Below are positions 11,475 to 22,666 of a stretch of DNA of 64,000 nt, piece after piece. Origin of the DNA: Phytopythium helicoides (lineage: Eukaryota > Oomycota > Peronosporomycetes > Pythiales > Pythiaceae); contig JANFNE010000058.1 in NCBI GenBank assembly GCA_024867545.1, forward strand, positions 248,001 through 312,000, written 5' to 3'. The translations under genes and the position numbers were made by a program. How positions within the stretch are numbered: position 1 is the stretch's first letter; each line of letters begins with the position of its first letter. The notes under the pieces were generated by a model, which saw only the letters and a program-made list of their open reading frames with translations, had not been told where the DNA came from and did not search any database.

Positions 11475-13268
11475 TGTCCACATGAGTGCCGGAGCATTGA
11501 CGTTCGGGCCGTCAGAAATTGTTGCGTCTCCCGTTGATTTTGTCAGAAACACGCTGCTGAGTCGAGATACCAATGCCTCAAGCGGAGCATCGGGATCACT
11601 GGCTGCCAGCTTGAAAAGTGCCTTCCCAGTCTGCCGAGTCATGCGCCACCGTTTCGGCGTGAGCAAGGGTGAAGGTAAGAAGCGATCGGAGTTTGTGTAC
11701 GAACCTGCGGCGTCAATACATAGCTATCACCTTCCGTGGTCACGCTATGCTTCGAGTCTCCCAAGAGAGTCTAGAACGATAAGCGTCAGAGTTTCACTAC
11801 GTTGTCATGGAGGTGTTCAACGTTTGAAAACGCACCGGTAGTCCGCTGGCGAGCATGTTGCTGTGGGGTTCGCACTCCTGCAGACCATGCAACAGGCTTC
11901 CAGTAAGTAGCTTACGAGCTTGCCGGCTTGCGTCGAAGAACGTACTCGTCGGCAAAGTTCAATCCCAGCGCACGTGAGCTCTGAGCACCGGACTTTGAGT
12001 GCACAGCTGATTGCGTGTCCGAGTGTCAGCGCTTCGCCGTGTCCGAGGTTGAGCTGGCGCGAGAGCTCCTGCTCAAACTCGTCTACTCGATGTCCTAGTC
12101 TCAAGGCGACCAATTACATATTCCATCAGCATCGGAATTGACAAAGCCATGACTTCCAATGCCACATCCCACCTGTGAAGATCGTGGCGTAGGCAGCGGC
12201 TACAAGCGGCAAGATCCGCAGCTGCGTCATCGGGTCGTCAAGCAGGCAGGGACTTGCTGTGGATGACACGTCCTCCGAATCCTTCTTGCTCTGGACAAGG
12301 TATCGCACGGCGATGGTACAGCCCTGTGCGATGCGGAATCCCGTGATGCGAATAAACACGAGCCGGGTCTGAAGAAGCGTGTAGTATAGCAACTCTTGGA
12401 CAGAAGCACCATCTTTTCCATTGACTGCTACCGTCGTTTGCACACTGTATTTGCCATCGCGATTCACTTGTGAAAAGCGCATTCCCATGTAAGAGCGGGG
12501 GATGCGAGCATGCGTGAACTGACAGTAACCGTGATCAACGCTGTTGATGCCGATCTTGGGTCCAATGTTGCCCAACTTTCGTCCTGGGAGAGGTTCGTGC
12601 GTCTCCAAATCACGCAATTGCACCATGAAGTTGTGCACACCGTAGTCGATCTCTCTGATAATCAAGCGCGCGTATATAATGGCGAAGTTGGCTGTACGAT
12701 GGAGTGCGGCGGTCCACCACTTGATGGACGTGAGAGTCGGCGAGTGGATTTCGAACTCGTCAGTCTCGGGGACAAATGTCGCTGTCGTCTGGAGTGCGCG
12801 CACATTCGAGCCGTGACCAAGCTCGGTCTGTGCGTAGCATCCGATGATGTGGCCGTCTCGAATGAGGTCTTTCCATTGTAGTTGTTGCTCATCGGTGAAA
12901 AGAAGTCCCAGATTCTTGACGAACATGAGCGTGTGGGCCGTCATGGCCGTTGTGGCGCCGTTGATCGCGTACAAAATGTCGTACAGAATATCAGTCTCCT
13001 CGGAAGTGAGTCCGTGTCGCCGAGAGAGAACTTCGAGCTTTGCGGCCAGACGAATCGTGCGGCGGTGCTGTTCCTCCCGTGGAAGCATCGCGATCTCACC
13101 GACCCGGTCAAACTCTGGATCGGACGTGAGCAATTTCTCGAGCCTTTCACGTTGCTCGAGCGTGTCTTTGCCGTTGTACAGCGCATGGCCGAGTTGACGA
13201 ACAGGGAGAGTGGAAGATTGGCGCTCTTGATCGAGTGCAGAAGGTGGGGAAGGAGAGAGCTTGAGCAT
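10848..13268 (-). CDS. ACOX: Peroxisomal acyl-CoA oxidase, copy B (type 2)
   Basis: Exons 12173-13268, 11946-12094, 11836-11877, 11705-11770 and 10848-11630 give 711 aa with intact frame and an SKL peroxisomal signal. It keeps GCYAQTELGHGSN, EIHSPTLTSIKWW and the catalytic-base region TTEGDSY (Glu442). The normally conserved ACGGHGY is replaced by ECEPHSNM (residues 416-423). Compared with copy A, intron 3 lies after GLP rather than after SG. Exons and introns are nearly identical to copy D, so B and D are a recent inverted pair. The enzyme is probably still active, but substrate range may differ. Confidence 0.92.
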
Positions 13269-14099
13269 GATCTTGTGAGCTGAGTTCGGATTGAGGTGTC
13301 AGGAGAAATCACAAGTCAGTCCAACTCAGTCCAACTCACGTCCGAGAGCGATCTGTGATTGGTAGAAATACGGTTTTGATTGTGTAGCCATGCCTTGGTG
13401 ACCGTTGTGCTCATCAAACGACGCGTTTCACTTTGGAGACTCCTGCTGTACACTCGTCAATACTACGCCCAACAACACGGACAAGACCATCCACACCAAG
13501 CCATGAGGCGAGCCGATCTTCGAGAATGGGAAAATGGTCTAGGTGGAACTGATTCTGGGGGACTTCAACATGGCCGGATCTGTAGCGGGAAGTCAAGTCA
13601 AACCAAGAAGTCAAGTCCATTTCAAAGATGAACGTGTCAGCACGCCGGACTCCAGGCCAAGTCGCGTAGGCGAAGGAGGTGGCCCATGCGTGTGAGTGTG
13701 GTCGTTGGTGGCTCAGCTGTGTCGCGCGGGTCGCCATGGCCAACACCTTTTTCAAGCTAATCCAAGCCGAGTAGAGACGGAGATCGTCAGCTTCCTAACG
13801 GCCGCTCTGTTTGGTGTGCATTTCTGCACTCTGGTGCGCAAACGGCAAAGTGCTAGCATCTCCACTGCAGCCTCCAACTCATCATATGTGGCTCAATTCT
13901 GCTCTTCTAGTATCTGGACTTGAGTACCGACGATCCGCAACCAGCCGTGCAGTTCTCGACTAGCTGATATCCGTTGCCACACGGCTGAGCTTCCCATCCG
14001 CCGAGGCAAGCTCACTAGCAGTCGTCGGTTGAAAGTTTCAATGACCAGGAAACTCAAATACATGTCAAGTTCCAACTCCACATGGCTCCGCTAGATCAC
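13269..14099. other. Spacer between ACOX B (5' end) and ACOX C (3' end)
   Basis: 831 bp. The left edge is the B promoter, with a direct repeat CAGTCCAACT twice at about 13317-13335 and a CCAAT box (GATTGG) at 13357. Positions 13414-13755 hold a 113-codon minus-strand open frame of no recognised family. From 13976 the sequence is the second copy of the A-B spacer. The middle could be decayed mobile DNA, but nothing diagnostic is visible. Confidence 0.5.
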
Positions 14100-14726
14100 T
14101 TACAGCCTCGACTGGCGCTGCTGCTCGAGCCGCGCGACCTCCTCGCGGATCGGACGCAGCAACTCACGCAGCGCCACCGCGCCGTCCCCAGACACGCCGT
14201 CCACGCCAACCTTCCCGCCGTTCAACGGGTCCAGCTGCGCAGACGCGTACAGCGCCTCGTACACCTTGCCGTCATAGCGACCCAGCGCCGAGTTGAGCGT
14301 GCGGTCCGAGAAGTGGAACCCGTCCACGAGCGCCACGGCCACGGGTCGCAACGCATGCAGCAGCGACTTGATGTTGGCACGCACGAGCGGCATGTCGGCG
14401 GGTGTCACGGCGCCGCTCTCCATGAACTCTCCGGCGTCCTGCTCCAGCTGCGTGAGTGCAAACAGGTGGCTCAGTAGGCGCAGCGCGTCCAGCGTCTCGT
14501 GGGAGAGCGTCAACTGCGACCCGAGCGTGAACGAGCGCGACTGCACGGCGTCTGCAAAAGTCTTGACGAGTACGAGGTTGGCGTATGCGTTGGACAGCTT
14601 GAAGCAATCGATGGAGTGTCTCTGGACGCCGACGGCTACGGACGGCTCGGTTTTGATGACGTCGAGGAAGTTTCGGAGCAGATGCAGGAAGCGCTGCTCG
14701 AATGCTCGGACGTAGATGGCTGGCTC
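13976..14726. repeat. 751-bp duplicated block, copy 2 (3' flank and last-exon part of ACOX C)
   Basis: Second copy of 10724-11474, same length and orientation, joined to a type 1 oxidase gene body. It is the donated or received tract of a gene conversion or unequal exchange. Confidence 0.85.
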
Positions 14727-16399
14727 GAGCCACTGGGACTTTGCGTATGACACAGGCAACGTAGTCGGACTGTCAAGCTGAACGAGGCAGGATAGCATGG
14801 GTGGCGCAGCAGCAGCATTGTTACTCCCATGTTTCTTGAACTCGGCAACAATCTTGAGCAGAGCTCGCGTTGTCTGCAGAAGAAAGTGTTGTGTGAGTTT
14901 TGCGAGGCAGCAACATCAAAAAAGTGAAAAACCAATGTACCTGTTGGGCGAGAACATAATTATCTCCCTCCGTTGTCACAGTCTGGACGGCGTCACCAAG
15001 CAACACGGGCAGTCCTTCGGAAGCAAGTGTCAGCCTCATAATTGAAGGTACTGCTATCAATGCTCACATAAAAACTTACCACTAGAGAGCAGGTATCCAT
15101 GACCTCCACACGCCTGAATCAACACCGTCACACAATTTGTCAGCTGTCAGGATTCAGCAGTCCTTGAATCATTCAGAGCCAACGCACTCGGCGACACGTC
15201 TCAATACCGGCACTTGACAAATCCGTGCAGAGAACCTTGAGTCCGCAGCTCATGGCATGACCAACGTTTAGCATTCCGACATTTCCGGTTTTGGTTTGCG
15301 CAGCCAAGTCGTCCGTGAACTGGTCGATCCAGTTGCCGGTCAACGTAATCGCATACGATGCAGCCAACAAAGGCAACAGGCGGTACTGCTGAGTCTGATA
15401 GTCGAGCACTTGAAGTTCCTCAGTTGCCTTGGGGTTGGTCGCGTCGTAGCCCTGGCGACGAACAGCCGAGTAGCGAATAGCGATTGTGCAAGCCTTTCCG
15501 AGCGCAAGACCACACGTCCGAATGTACGACATGCGAGTTTGCAGCATGGTGAAGTAAAGCACCTCCTGAGGCACACCCGCCTGCTTCACGTACTTGCCCT
15601 CGCGAGTCACCTTCGACACACGCATGCCCATCTGCTCGCGAGGGATCCGAACCTTCGTGAAGCGACAGTACCCGTTGTCCACGTTGTTGAAGCCGATCTT
15701 CGGACCAATGTCGCCTAGCGTCACACCCGCCAGTGGCGCGTGCGTCTCCAGGTCGCGCAGCTGCACCATGAAGTTGTGCACGCCGTAGTCGCGGCCGTCC
15801 GCCAAGATGAGACGAGCATACACGACGGCGAAGTTGGCCGTGCGTGCCAGAGCGCCAGGCCACCACTTGATGGACGTCAGCGTCGGCGAGTGGATCTCGA
15901 ACTCGTCCGTCTCGGGGATGTACGTGGCCGTGGTCTCGAGTCCGCGCACGTTGGAGCCGTGTCCGAGCTCCGTCTGCGCGTAGCATCCGACCATGCGCCA
16001 CTGCTTGGCGAGCGCCATCCACTGCTGCTGCTGCTCGTCCGTGAAGAGCAGCGCCAGGTTCTTGATAAACATGAGCGTGTGCAGCGTCGTGGAGGCCGCG
16101 CAGCTCGTGAAGCCCTGGAAGATGAGCCGCAGCTGCTCGGCGTCCTCCTCGCTCAGCGCGTGGCGCCGCGCCAGGATCTCCACGCGGCCCGACATGCGCA
16201 GCGCGCGTTCGTACTGCTGGTCGCGCGGGAGGAAGTTCATCTCCTGCGTGTTGGCGAACACGGGGTCGGCGGCCAGCAGCGCCTCCAGTCGCTCCAGCCG
16301 CTCGACGTTGGCGCGGCCGCGGTGCAGCACGAACGCCAGCTCGCGCGCCGACAGACCGCTGCGCGCGCGCTCAGCAGTGATAGCGGCAGAGGTTGACAT
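14100..16399 (-). CDS. ACOX: Peroxisomal acyl-CoA oxidase, copy C (type 1/type 2 mosaic)
   Basis: Exons 15188-16399, 15080-15113, 14941-15014 and 14100-14873 give 697 aa, frame intact, ending in SRL. Residues 1 to about 495 are type 1: the front is almost identical to copy A, and the stretch GLALGKACTIAIRYSAVR matches copy E. From EPAIYVRAFEQRF onward the protein and DNA are the type 2 sequence of B and D. The GGHGY motif and catalytic-base region TTEGDNY (Glu431) are present. The first intron found in A, B, D and E is missing here; TLTGNWIDQF is continuous. The start ATG is at 16399 (MSTSAAITAERARSG). Confidence 0.92.
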
Positions 16400-17255
16400 G
16401 GTGGATGTAGGTAGCTGGCGGAGATGCGAGTGACAGCGGCCCGTGACTTGGTGGATCGGGAAGTGACGCGAGTTCTCATATCGAGATGTCAAGATGGCAG
16501 TTTGGCATGGAATGCCATACAAACTTCAAGATACCTCGAAGAGCTATGATACCGAGGATGGCGCCATGACTTGGCGGTTGTATGGCAGCTGTTTACATGA
16601 CATGTGAGAGAGAAACGAAGCGGCTTGACGGGAACTGCAACACCAGAGCGTGGAGACGTTTGGCACTACTGTGGTGGGCAGGCTCACGCTATTGCAGGGA
16701 TACCGGCGATGAGCTAGCACTTGAACTGGTTGAAGATGCTGATCGGTGCAACGCTTGCACAAGAGCTGCGTCGACAAAAAGTGCGCCATCTATGCTGCGC
16801 GCTTACTTGACAACTGCACAGGATCCCGGCAACTCGTTCGAGCGCAGACTGGCAGACCTTCGAGATGTGTTTCTGTGAATGGAGCTTCTAGCTACAGCAA
16901 TGGAAAGAGTGGTGGTCAACTTCAACTTGCACACACAGGTGCTTCAAAACATTGATTAACGGCTTACAGCCGAGGACAAGGCTGTTACTGTATTAGCTGT
17001 CATGTTCAATGATGAAATGGCTAAGCCATGCGGTAAAAATCGCTTCGGACCTCTGGAGTCATCAAAGGTTTTTGGCTCGCCAGATGATGGCGCAACGCAC
17101 TTTGCTGGGGTATGAGCTAAACTTGACTCAGATATCGGCAATCTGCGCGATCACGAGGAGCCCACATGCCTCTGATAATGTAGCCGAGCTCTTCAAGATA
17201 CAATGAGGCTAAGTAGTTTTCATCATTCCCCGATTTGCACTCAGCTCCCAAGATC
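16400..17255. promoter_or_regulatory. Divergent spacer between ACOX C and ACOX D
   Basis: 856 bp holding both promoters. Just before the D start, CTCAGCTCCCAAGATC matches the B upstream sequence (CTCAGCTCACAAGATC), marking the edge of the B/D duplication. I see no gene, RNA or transposon in the rest. Confidence 0.45.
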
Positions 17256-19673
17256 ATGCTCAAGCTATCTCCTTCCCCACCTTCTGCCCTTGATCAAGAG
17301 CGACAATCTTCCACTCTCCCTGTTCATGAGCTCGGTCATGCGCTGTACAACAGCAAAGACAAGCTCGAGCAACGTGAAAGACTCGAGAAACTGCTCACAT
17401 CCGACCCAGAGTTTGACCGGGTCGGTGAGATCGCGATGCTTCCGCGGGAGGAGCAGCATCGCCGCACGATTCGTCTGGCCGCCAAGCTCGAAGTTCTCTC
17501 TCGGCGACATGGACTCACTTCCGAGGAGACTGATATTCTGTACGACATTTTGTATGCGATCAACGGCGCCACGACGCCTACCGCAGCCCACACGCTCATG
17601 TTCGTCAAGAATCTGGGACTTCTTTTCACAGACGAACAACACCTGCAATGGAAAGACCTCATTCGAGATGGTCGCATCATCGGATGCTACGCACAGACCG
17701 AGCTTGGTCATGGCTCCAATGTACGCGCACTCCAGACAACAGCGACCTTTGTCCCCGAGACTGACGAGTTCGAAATTCACTCGCCGACTCTCACGTCTAT
17801 CAAGTGGTGGCCAGCTGCGCTCAATCGTACAGCCAATTTTGCTATTCTCTATGCGCGCTTGATCATTAACAATGTTGACTACGGTGTTCATAGCTTCATG
17901 GTGCAATTGCGTGATTTGGAGACGCACGAACCTCTCCCAGGACGAAAGTTGGGCAACATCGGACCCAAGATCGGCATCAACAGTGTCGACAACGGCTACT
18001 GTCAGTTCACACATGCTCGCATCCCCCGTTCTTACATGGGAATGCGCTTCTCGCAAGTGAATCGCGATGGCCAATACAGTGTGCGAAATACGGTATCAGT
18101 GAATGGGAAAGAGGGTGCTTCTGTCCAAGAGTTGCTGTACTACACGATGCTCCAGACCCGACTCGTGTTCATTCGCATCACTGGATTCCGCATCGCACAG
18201 GGCTGTACCATCGCCGTGCGATACCTTGTCCAGAGCAAGAAGGATTCGGAGGACGTGTCATCCACAGCAAGTCCCTGCTTGCTTGACGACCCGATGACGC
18301 AGCTGCGGATCTTGCCGCTTGTAGCCGCTGCCTACGCCACGATCTTCACAGGTGAGAAGCATTGGAATCCGTGGCTTTGTCAATTTCGATGCTGACGGAA
18401 TATGTAATTTGTCGCCTTGAAACTAGGACATCGAGTAGACGAGTTTGAGCAGGAGCTCTCGCGCCAGCTCAACCTCGGACATGGTGAGGCGCTGACACTC
18501 GGTCATGCACTCAGCTGTGCACTCAAAGTCCGGTGCTCGGAGCTCACATGCGCTGGGATTGAACTTTGCCGACGAGTACGTTCTTCGTCGCAAGTCGGCT
18601 CGCCTTCGTACTGGAAGTCTAATACTAGTTGCTTGGTCTGCAGGAGTGCGAACCTCACAGCAACATGCTTGCCAGCGGACTACCGGTGCGTTTTCAAACG
18701 TTGAATACTTCCATGACAACGTGGTGAAACTCTGACGCCTATCGTTCTAGACTCTCTTGGGAGACTCGAAGCATAGCGTGACCACGGAAGGTGACAGCTA
18801 TGTATTGACGCCGCAGGTTCGTACACAAACTGCGATCGCTTCTTACCTTCACCCTTGCTCACGCCGAAACGGTGGCGCATGACTCGGCAGACTGGGAAGG
18901 CACTTTTCAAGCTGGCAGCCAGTGATCCCGATGCTCCGCTTGAGGCATTGGTATCTCGACTCAGCAGCGTGTTTCTGACAAAATCAACGGGAGACGCAAC
19001 AATTTTTGACGGCCCGAACGTCAATGCTCCGGCACTCATGTGGACAGAGCCAGCCATCTACGTCCGAGCATTCGAGCAGCGCTTCCTGCATCTGCTCCGA
19101 GACTTCCTCGACGTCATCAAATCCGAGCCGTCCGTAGCCGTCGGCGTCCAGAGACACTCCATCGATTGCTTCAAGCTGTCCAACGCATACGCCAACCTCG
19201 TACTCGTCAAGACTTTTGCAGACGCCGTGCAGTCGCGCTCGTTCACGCTCGGGTCGCAGTTGACGCTCTCCCACGAGACGCTGGACGCGCTGCGCCTACT
19301 GAGCCACCTGTTTGCACTCACGCAGCTGGAGCAGGACGCCGGAGAGTTCATGGAGAGCGGCGCCGTGACACCCGCCGACATGCCGCTCGTGCGTGCCAAC
19401 ATCAAGTCGCTGCTGCATGCGTTGCGACCCGTGGCCGTGGCGCTCGTGGACGGCTTCCACTTCTCGGACCGCACGCTCAACTCGGCGCTGGGTCGCTATG
19501 ACGGCAAGGTGTACGAGGCGCTGTACGCGTCTGCGCAGCTGGACCCGTTGAACGGCGGGAAGGTTGGCGTGGACGGCGTGTCTGGGGACGGCGCGGTGGC
19601 GCTGCGTGAGTTGCTGCGTCCGATCCGCGAGGAGGTCGCGCGGCTCGAGCAGCAGCGCCAGTCGAAGCTGTGA
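17256..19673 (+). CDS. ACOX: Peroxisomal acyl-CoA oxidase, copy D (type 2)
   Basis: Exons 17256-18351, 18427-18575, 18644-18685, 18751-18816 and 18891-19673 give 711 aa, the same exon lengths as copy B (1096, 149, 42, 66, 783). It ends in SKL with a TGA stop instead of B's TAA. It shares ECEPHSNM in place of ACGGHGY and has Glu442 in TTEGDSY. Introns are also very similar to B's (intron 4 appears to differ by one base), so the duplication is recent. The 3' flank is unrelated to B's, placing the duplication edge at the stop codon. Frame intact. Confidence 0.92.
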
Positions 19674-20023
19674 GGGCATTACTGTATTTGAAGATCGAGC
19701 GCCTTACGTACATTCGTTGCATCATCAACATCCATCAGCACTAATTTGCATAGGCTTTGCTTGTTGATTGTGCTGTCAATGCCATGAAGAAGTTGAACTT
19801 GGCTTCAAGGTGCGTCAACTAAACAAACCTGTCAAACAGAGTGCACACTACGGGTCAAATCACTTGAGACTGTATGTTTCAAAGCCTTCCAAACCGCATG
19901 CTGCAAAAAAACTCGCGCGGGATCTGACGCTGCTGACGTTGACAAGACAAGACAAGCCGCCCATCGAAGCGCTGCGTAGCGATCCTCCGGCCGCTCCACT
20001 TACCAACCTGCCGACCACCAGCC
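19674..20023. promoter_or_regulatory. Intergenic region between ACOX D and E
   Basis: 350 bp between tandem genes, so it holds the D terminator region and the E promoter. Nothing else recognisable. Confidence 0.4.
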
Positions 20024-22427
20024 ATGTCCTCGCCCGACCTGGAGCTTGAGCGCCAGCGCAGCGCGCTCTCGGCCCGCCAGCTCGCCTTCGTGCTGCACGG
20101 CGGCCGCGCCAACGTCGAGCGGCTGGAGCACTTGGAGTCGCTGCTGGCCGCCGGACCCCGTGTTCGCCAATCCTCAAGAGATGTACTACCTGCCGCGCGA
20201 GCAGCAGTACCGCCGGGCTACCAAGATGGCTGGCCGTGCAGAGGTGCTGGCTCGACGCAACGGTCTGAGCGAGGAGGACACGGCGCTGCTACACGTTGTG
20301 CTGCAGAGCCTCACGGGATACCCGTCGTCCACGGCTCTCCACACCTGGTATGTTCTTCAAGAACCTGGCGCTGCTCTTCACGGACGAGCAGCAGCAGCAG
20401 TGGATGGCGCTCGCCAAGCAGTGGCGCATGGTCGGATGCTACGCGCAGACGGAGCTCGGACACGGCTCCAACGTGCGCGGACTCGAGACCACAGGCCACG
20501 TACATCCCCGAGACGGACGAGTTCGAGATCCACTCGCCGACGCTGACGTCCATCAAGTGGTGGCCCGGCGCTCTGGCACGCACGGCCAACTTCGCCGTCG
20601 TGTATGCTCGTCTCATCTTGGCGAACGGCCGCGACTACGGCGTGCACAACTTCATGGTGCAGCTGCGCGACCTGGAGACACACGCGCCACTGGCGGGTGT
20701 GACGCTAGGCGACATTGGTCCGAAGATCGGCTTCAACAACGTGGACAACGGGTACTGTCGCTTCACGAAGGTTCGGATCCCTCGCGAGCAGATGGGCATG
20801 CGTGTGTCGAAGGTGACTCGCGAGGGCAAGTATGTGAAGCAAGCGGGTGTGCCTCAGGAGGTGCTCTACTTCACCATGTTGCAGACCCGCATGTCGTACA
20901 TTCGGACGTGTGGTCTTGCACTCGGAAAGGCTTGCACAATTGCTATCCGTTACTCGGCCGTTCGTCGCCAGGGCTACGACGCAACCAACCCCAAGGCAAC
21001 TGAGGAACTACAAGTGCTTGACTATCAGACGCAGCAGTACCGCCTGTTGCCATTGCTGGCTGCCTCTTATGCTATCACCCTTACGGGTAGGTTGCAACTG
21101 TTTATGTAAGGTGCTTGTACTGGCACTGACTGCATCGTGGTGGATTCGTGCAGGTTACCAAGTCGACGCGTTTTCGCTGGTGTTGTCCGACCAAATCAAG
21201 CGCGGTGATCTGAGCATGCTACTTCCAGCTCATGCTATGAGCTGCGGCCTCAAGGTGGTGACTTCGGAGATTGCATGTGAAGGTATTGAAGTCTGCCGTC
21301 GGGTGCGTGCATACCTATCTCATTTTGCTTTTCGTGGATATTTGCCTGACCGGTTCTTGGTCGCTTTATGTATTATAGGCTTGCGGTGGACACGGATATC
21401 TCTTGTCGAGCGGTACGATCTCTTTGCTCTGTTAAAGGCAACTCAGTGTTCGCGAACTAATCTTTCATTGTGCGGCAATTACAGGCTTTCCGGTACGAAT
21501 TCAAGTTTTCCTCTCGATATGTAAGCAAAGAGATACCCGTCCTCACTCTAACGCAACACTATTTCCTGATAGGTGCTCCTCGGAGATATTCTCCAGACTG
21601 TCACGGCTGAAGGCGAGAACTTTGTCCTGTCACTCCAGGTAGGGTGGTTGCTAGTTCCTCCCGAAGTGCAACGACTAACCCCTGGCATTGGACAGACCGC
21701 CCGCGTGCTTCTCAAAATGCTTGGGCAGTTCCGTGCGACCGGAAAAGCTCCGAAGGCTATGGAGTTCCTCGCGGACATTGACAAGGTGTCTCGGACAACC
21801 AGTAACTCGAAGGCGCACTGGCTCAACGCTCAGACGTACCTGTCGGTCTTTGAGCATCGCTTCCTATATCTGCTACGCGGGCCTCGAGAAGAAGGTCTCT
21901 ACTGAGTCGAACATTGCCGCGGGCATTCAGAAGCACTCGATGCACTGCTACAAGGCTGCCAACGCATACACGGCGGTCGTCCTTGTCAAGAACTTTAGCG
22001 ACGCCGTTGCTGCCATCCCTGCCAGTGACGAGACTGGCGTGGTGCTGCGCAAGCTGCTCAGTGTCTTTGCATTGACGCAGCTGGAGGCCAAGTCGGGTGA
22101 GCTCCTCGAGAGCGGATGTGTGCTGCCCAACGACATGCCGGTTATCAGCGGGCTGGTTGAGGAGCTGCTCCCGCAGCTTCGCCCGCATGCCGTGAAGCTC
22201 GTGGATGGCTTCAACTTCTCTGACCGAGCACTCAACTCGGTGCTCGGACGCTACGACGGCAACGTGTACAGTGCGCTTGTATGACTCAGGCCCAGCTGGA
22301 CCCGCTCAACGCCAAGATCGACGGCCAGCCCAAGCGCACGACCGACGCCATCGCGCTGCACGAGCTGCTGCTGCCCATCCGCGACGAGATCGCCCGCCTC
22401 GAGAAGGAGCGCACGTCGCGTCTGTAG
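20024..22427 (+). CDS. ACOX: Acyl-CoA oxidase, copy E (type 1), frame broken six times
   Basis: Exons 20024-21086, 21154-21302, 21379-21412, 21485-21492, 21573-21638 and 21696-22427. Six single-base surpluses (about 20153, 20351, 20491, 21882, 22277 and 22289) break the frame; without them the spliced length is 2046 nt, a 681-aa oxidase with YAQTELGHGSN, ACGGHGY, TAEGENF and a C-terminal SRL. Exon 4 is only 8 nt (GC-TTT-CCG), flanked by two introns that A/C and B/D each keep only one of. The first 370 bp diverge from A and C; much of 20390-21085 is nearly identical to C. Either a young pseudogene or a good gene with consensus errors in a repeat-rich locus. All splice sites look normal. Confidence 0.75.
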
Positions 22428-22666
22428 GAGAGCTGCTATAAGCGTCTTGCACTAGCGTCAATCTGCTCTCGGCAACTTGCCAATCCCAATTGACGTTTTC
22501 AAGTTGAAGTGATGTTGACTCGAATCATGGCACAATTTGTTTAGAAACAATTTGACCAATGTTTTCTAAGCACAAATTGTAGGAATCCGCAATTATAATT
22601 GACTCCCTGGAAGTCATTTTGCTGTGAACGCTTCAAAGTCAAAAAAGTCGAAGAGCGGGAAAGCAC

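Noticed and set aside
20351..20500. The surplus bases in ACOX E create GTATG...ACAG, looking like an extra intron.
   Set aside because: Splicing it would delete the FAD-binding GCYAQTELGHGSN segment, and the copy is in-frame coding in A and C.
22277..22290. GTATGACTCAG in ACOX E resembles a tiny intron.
   Set aside because: Eleven nucleotides is far too short to splice; two single-base surpluses explain it.
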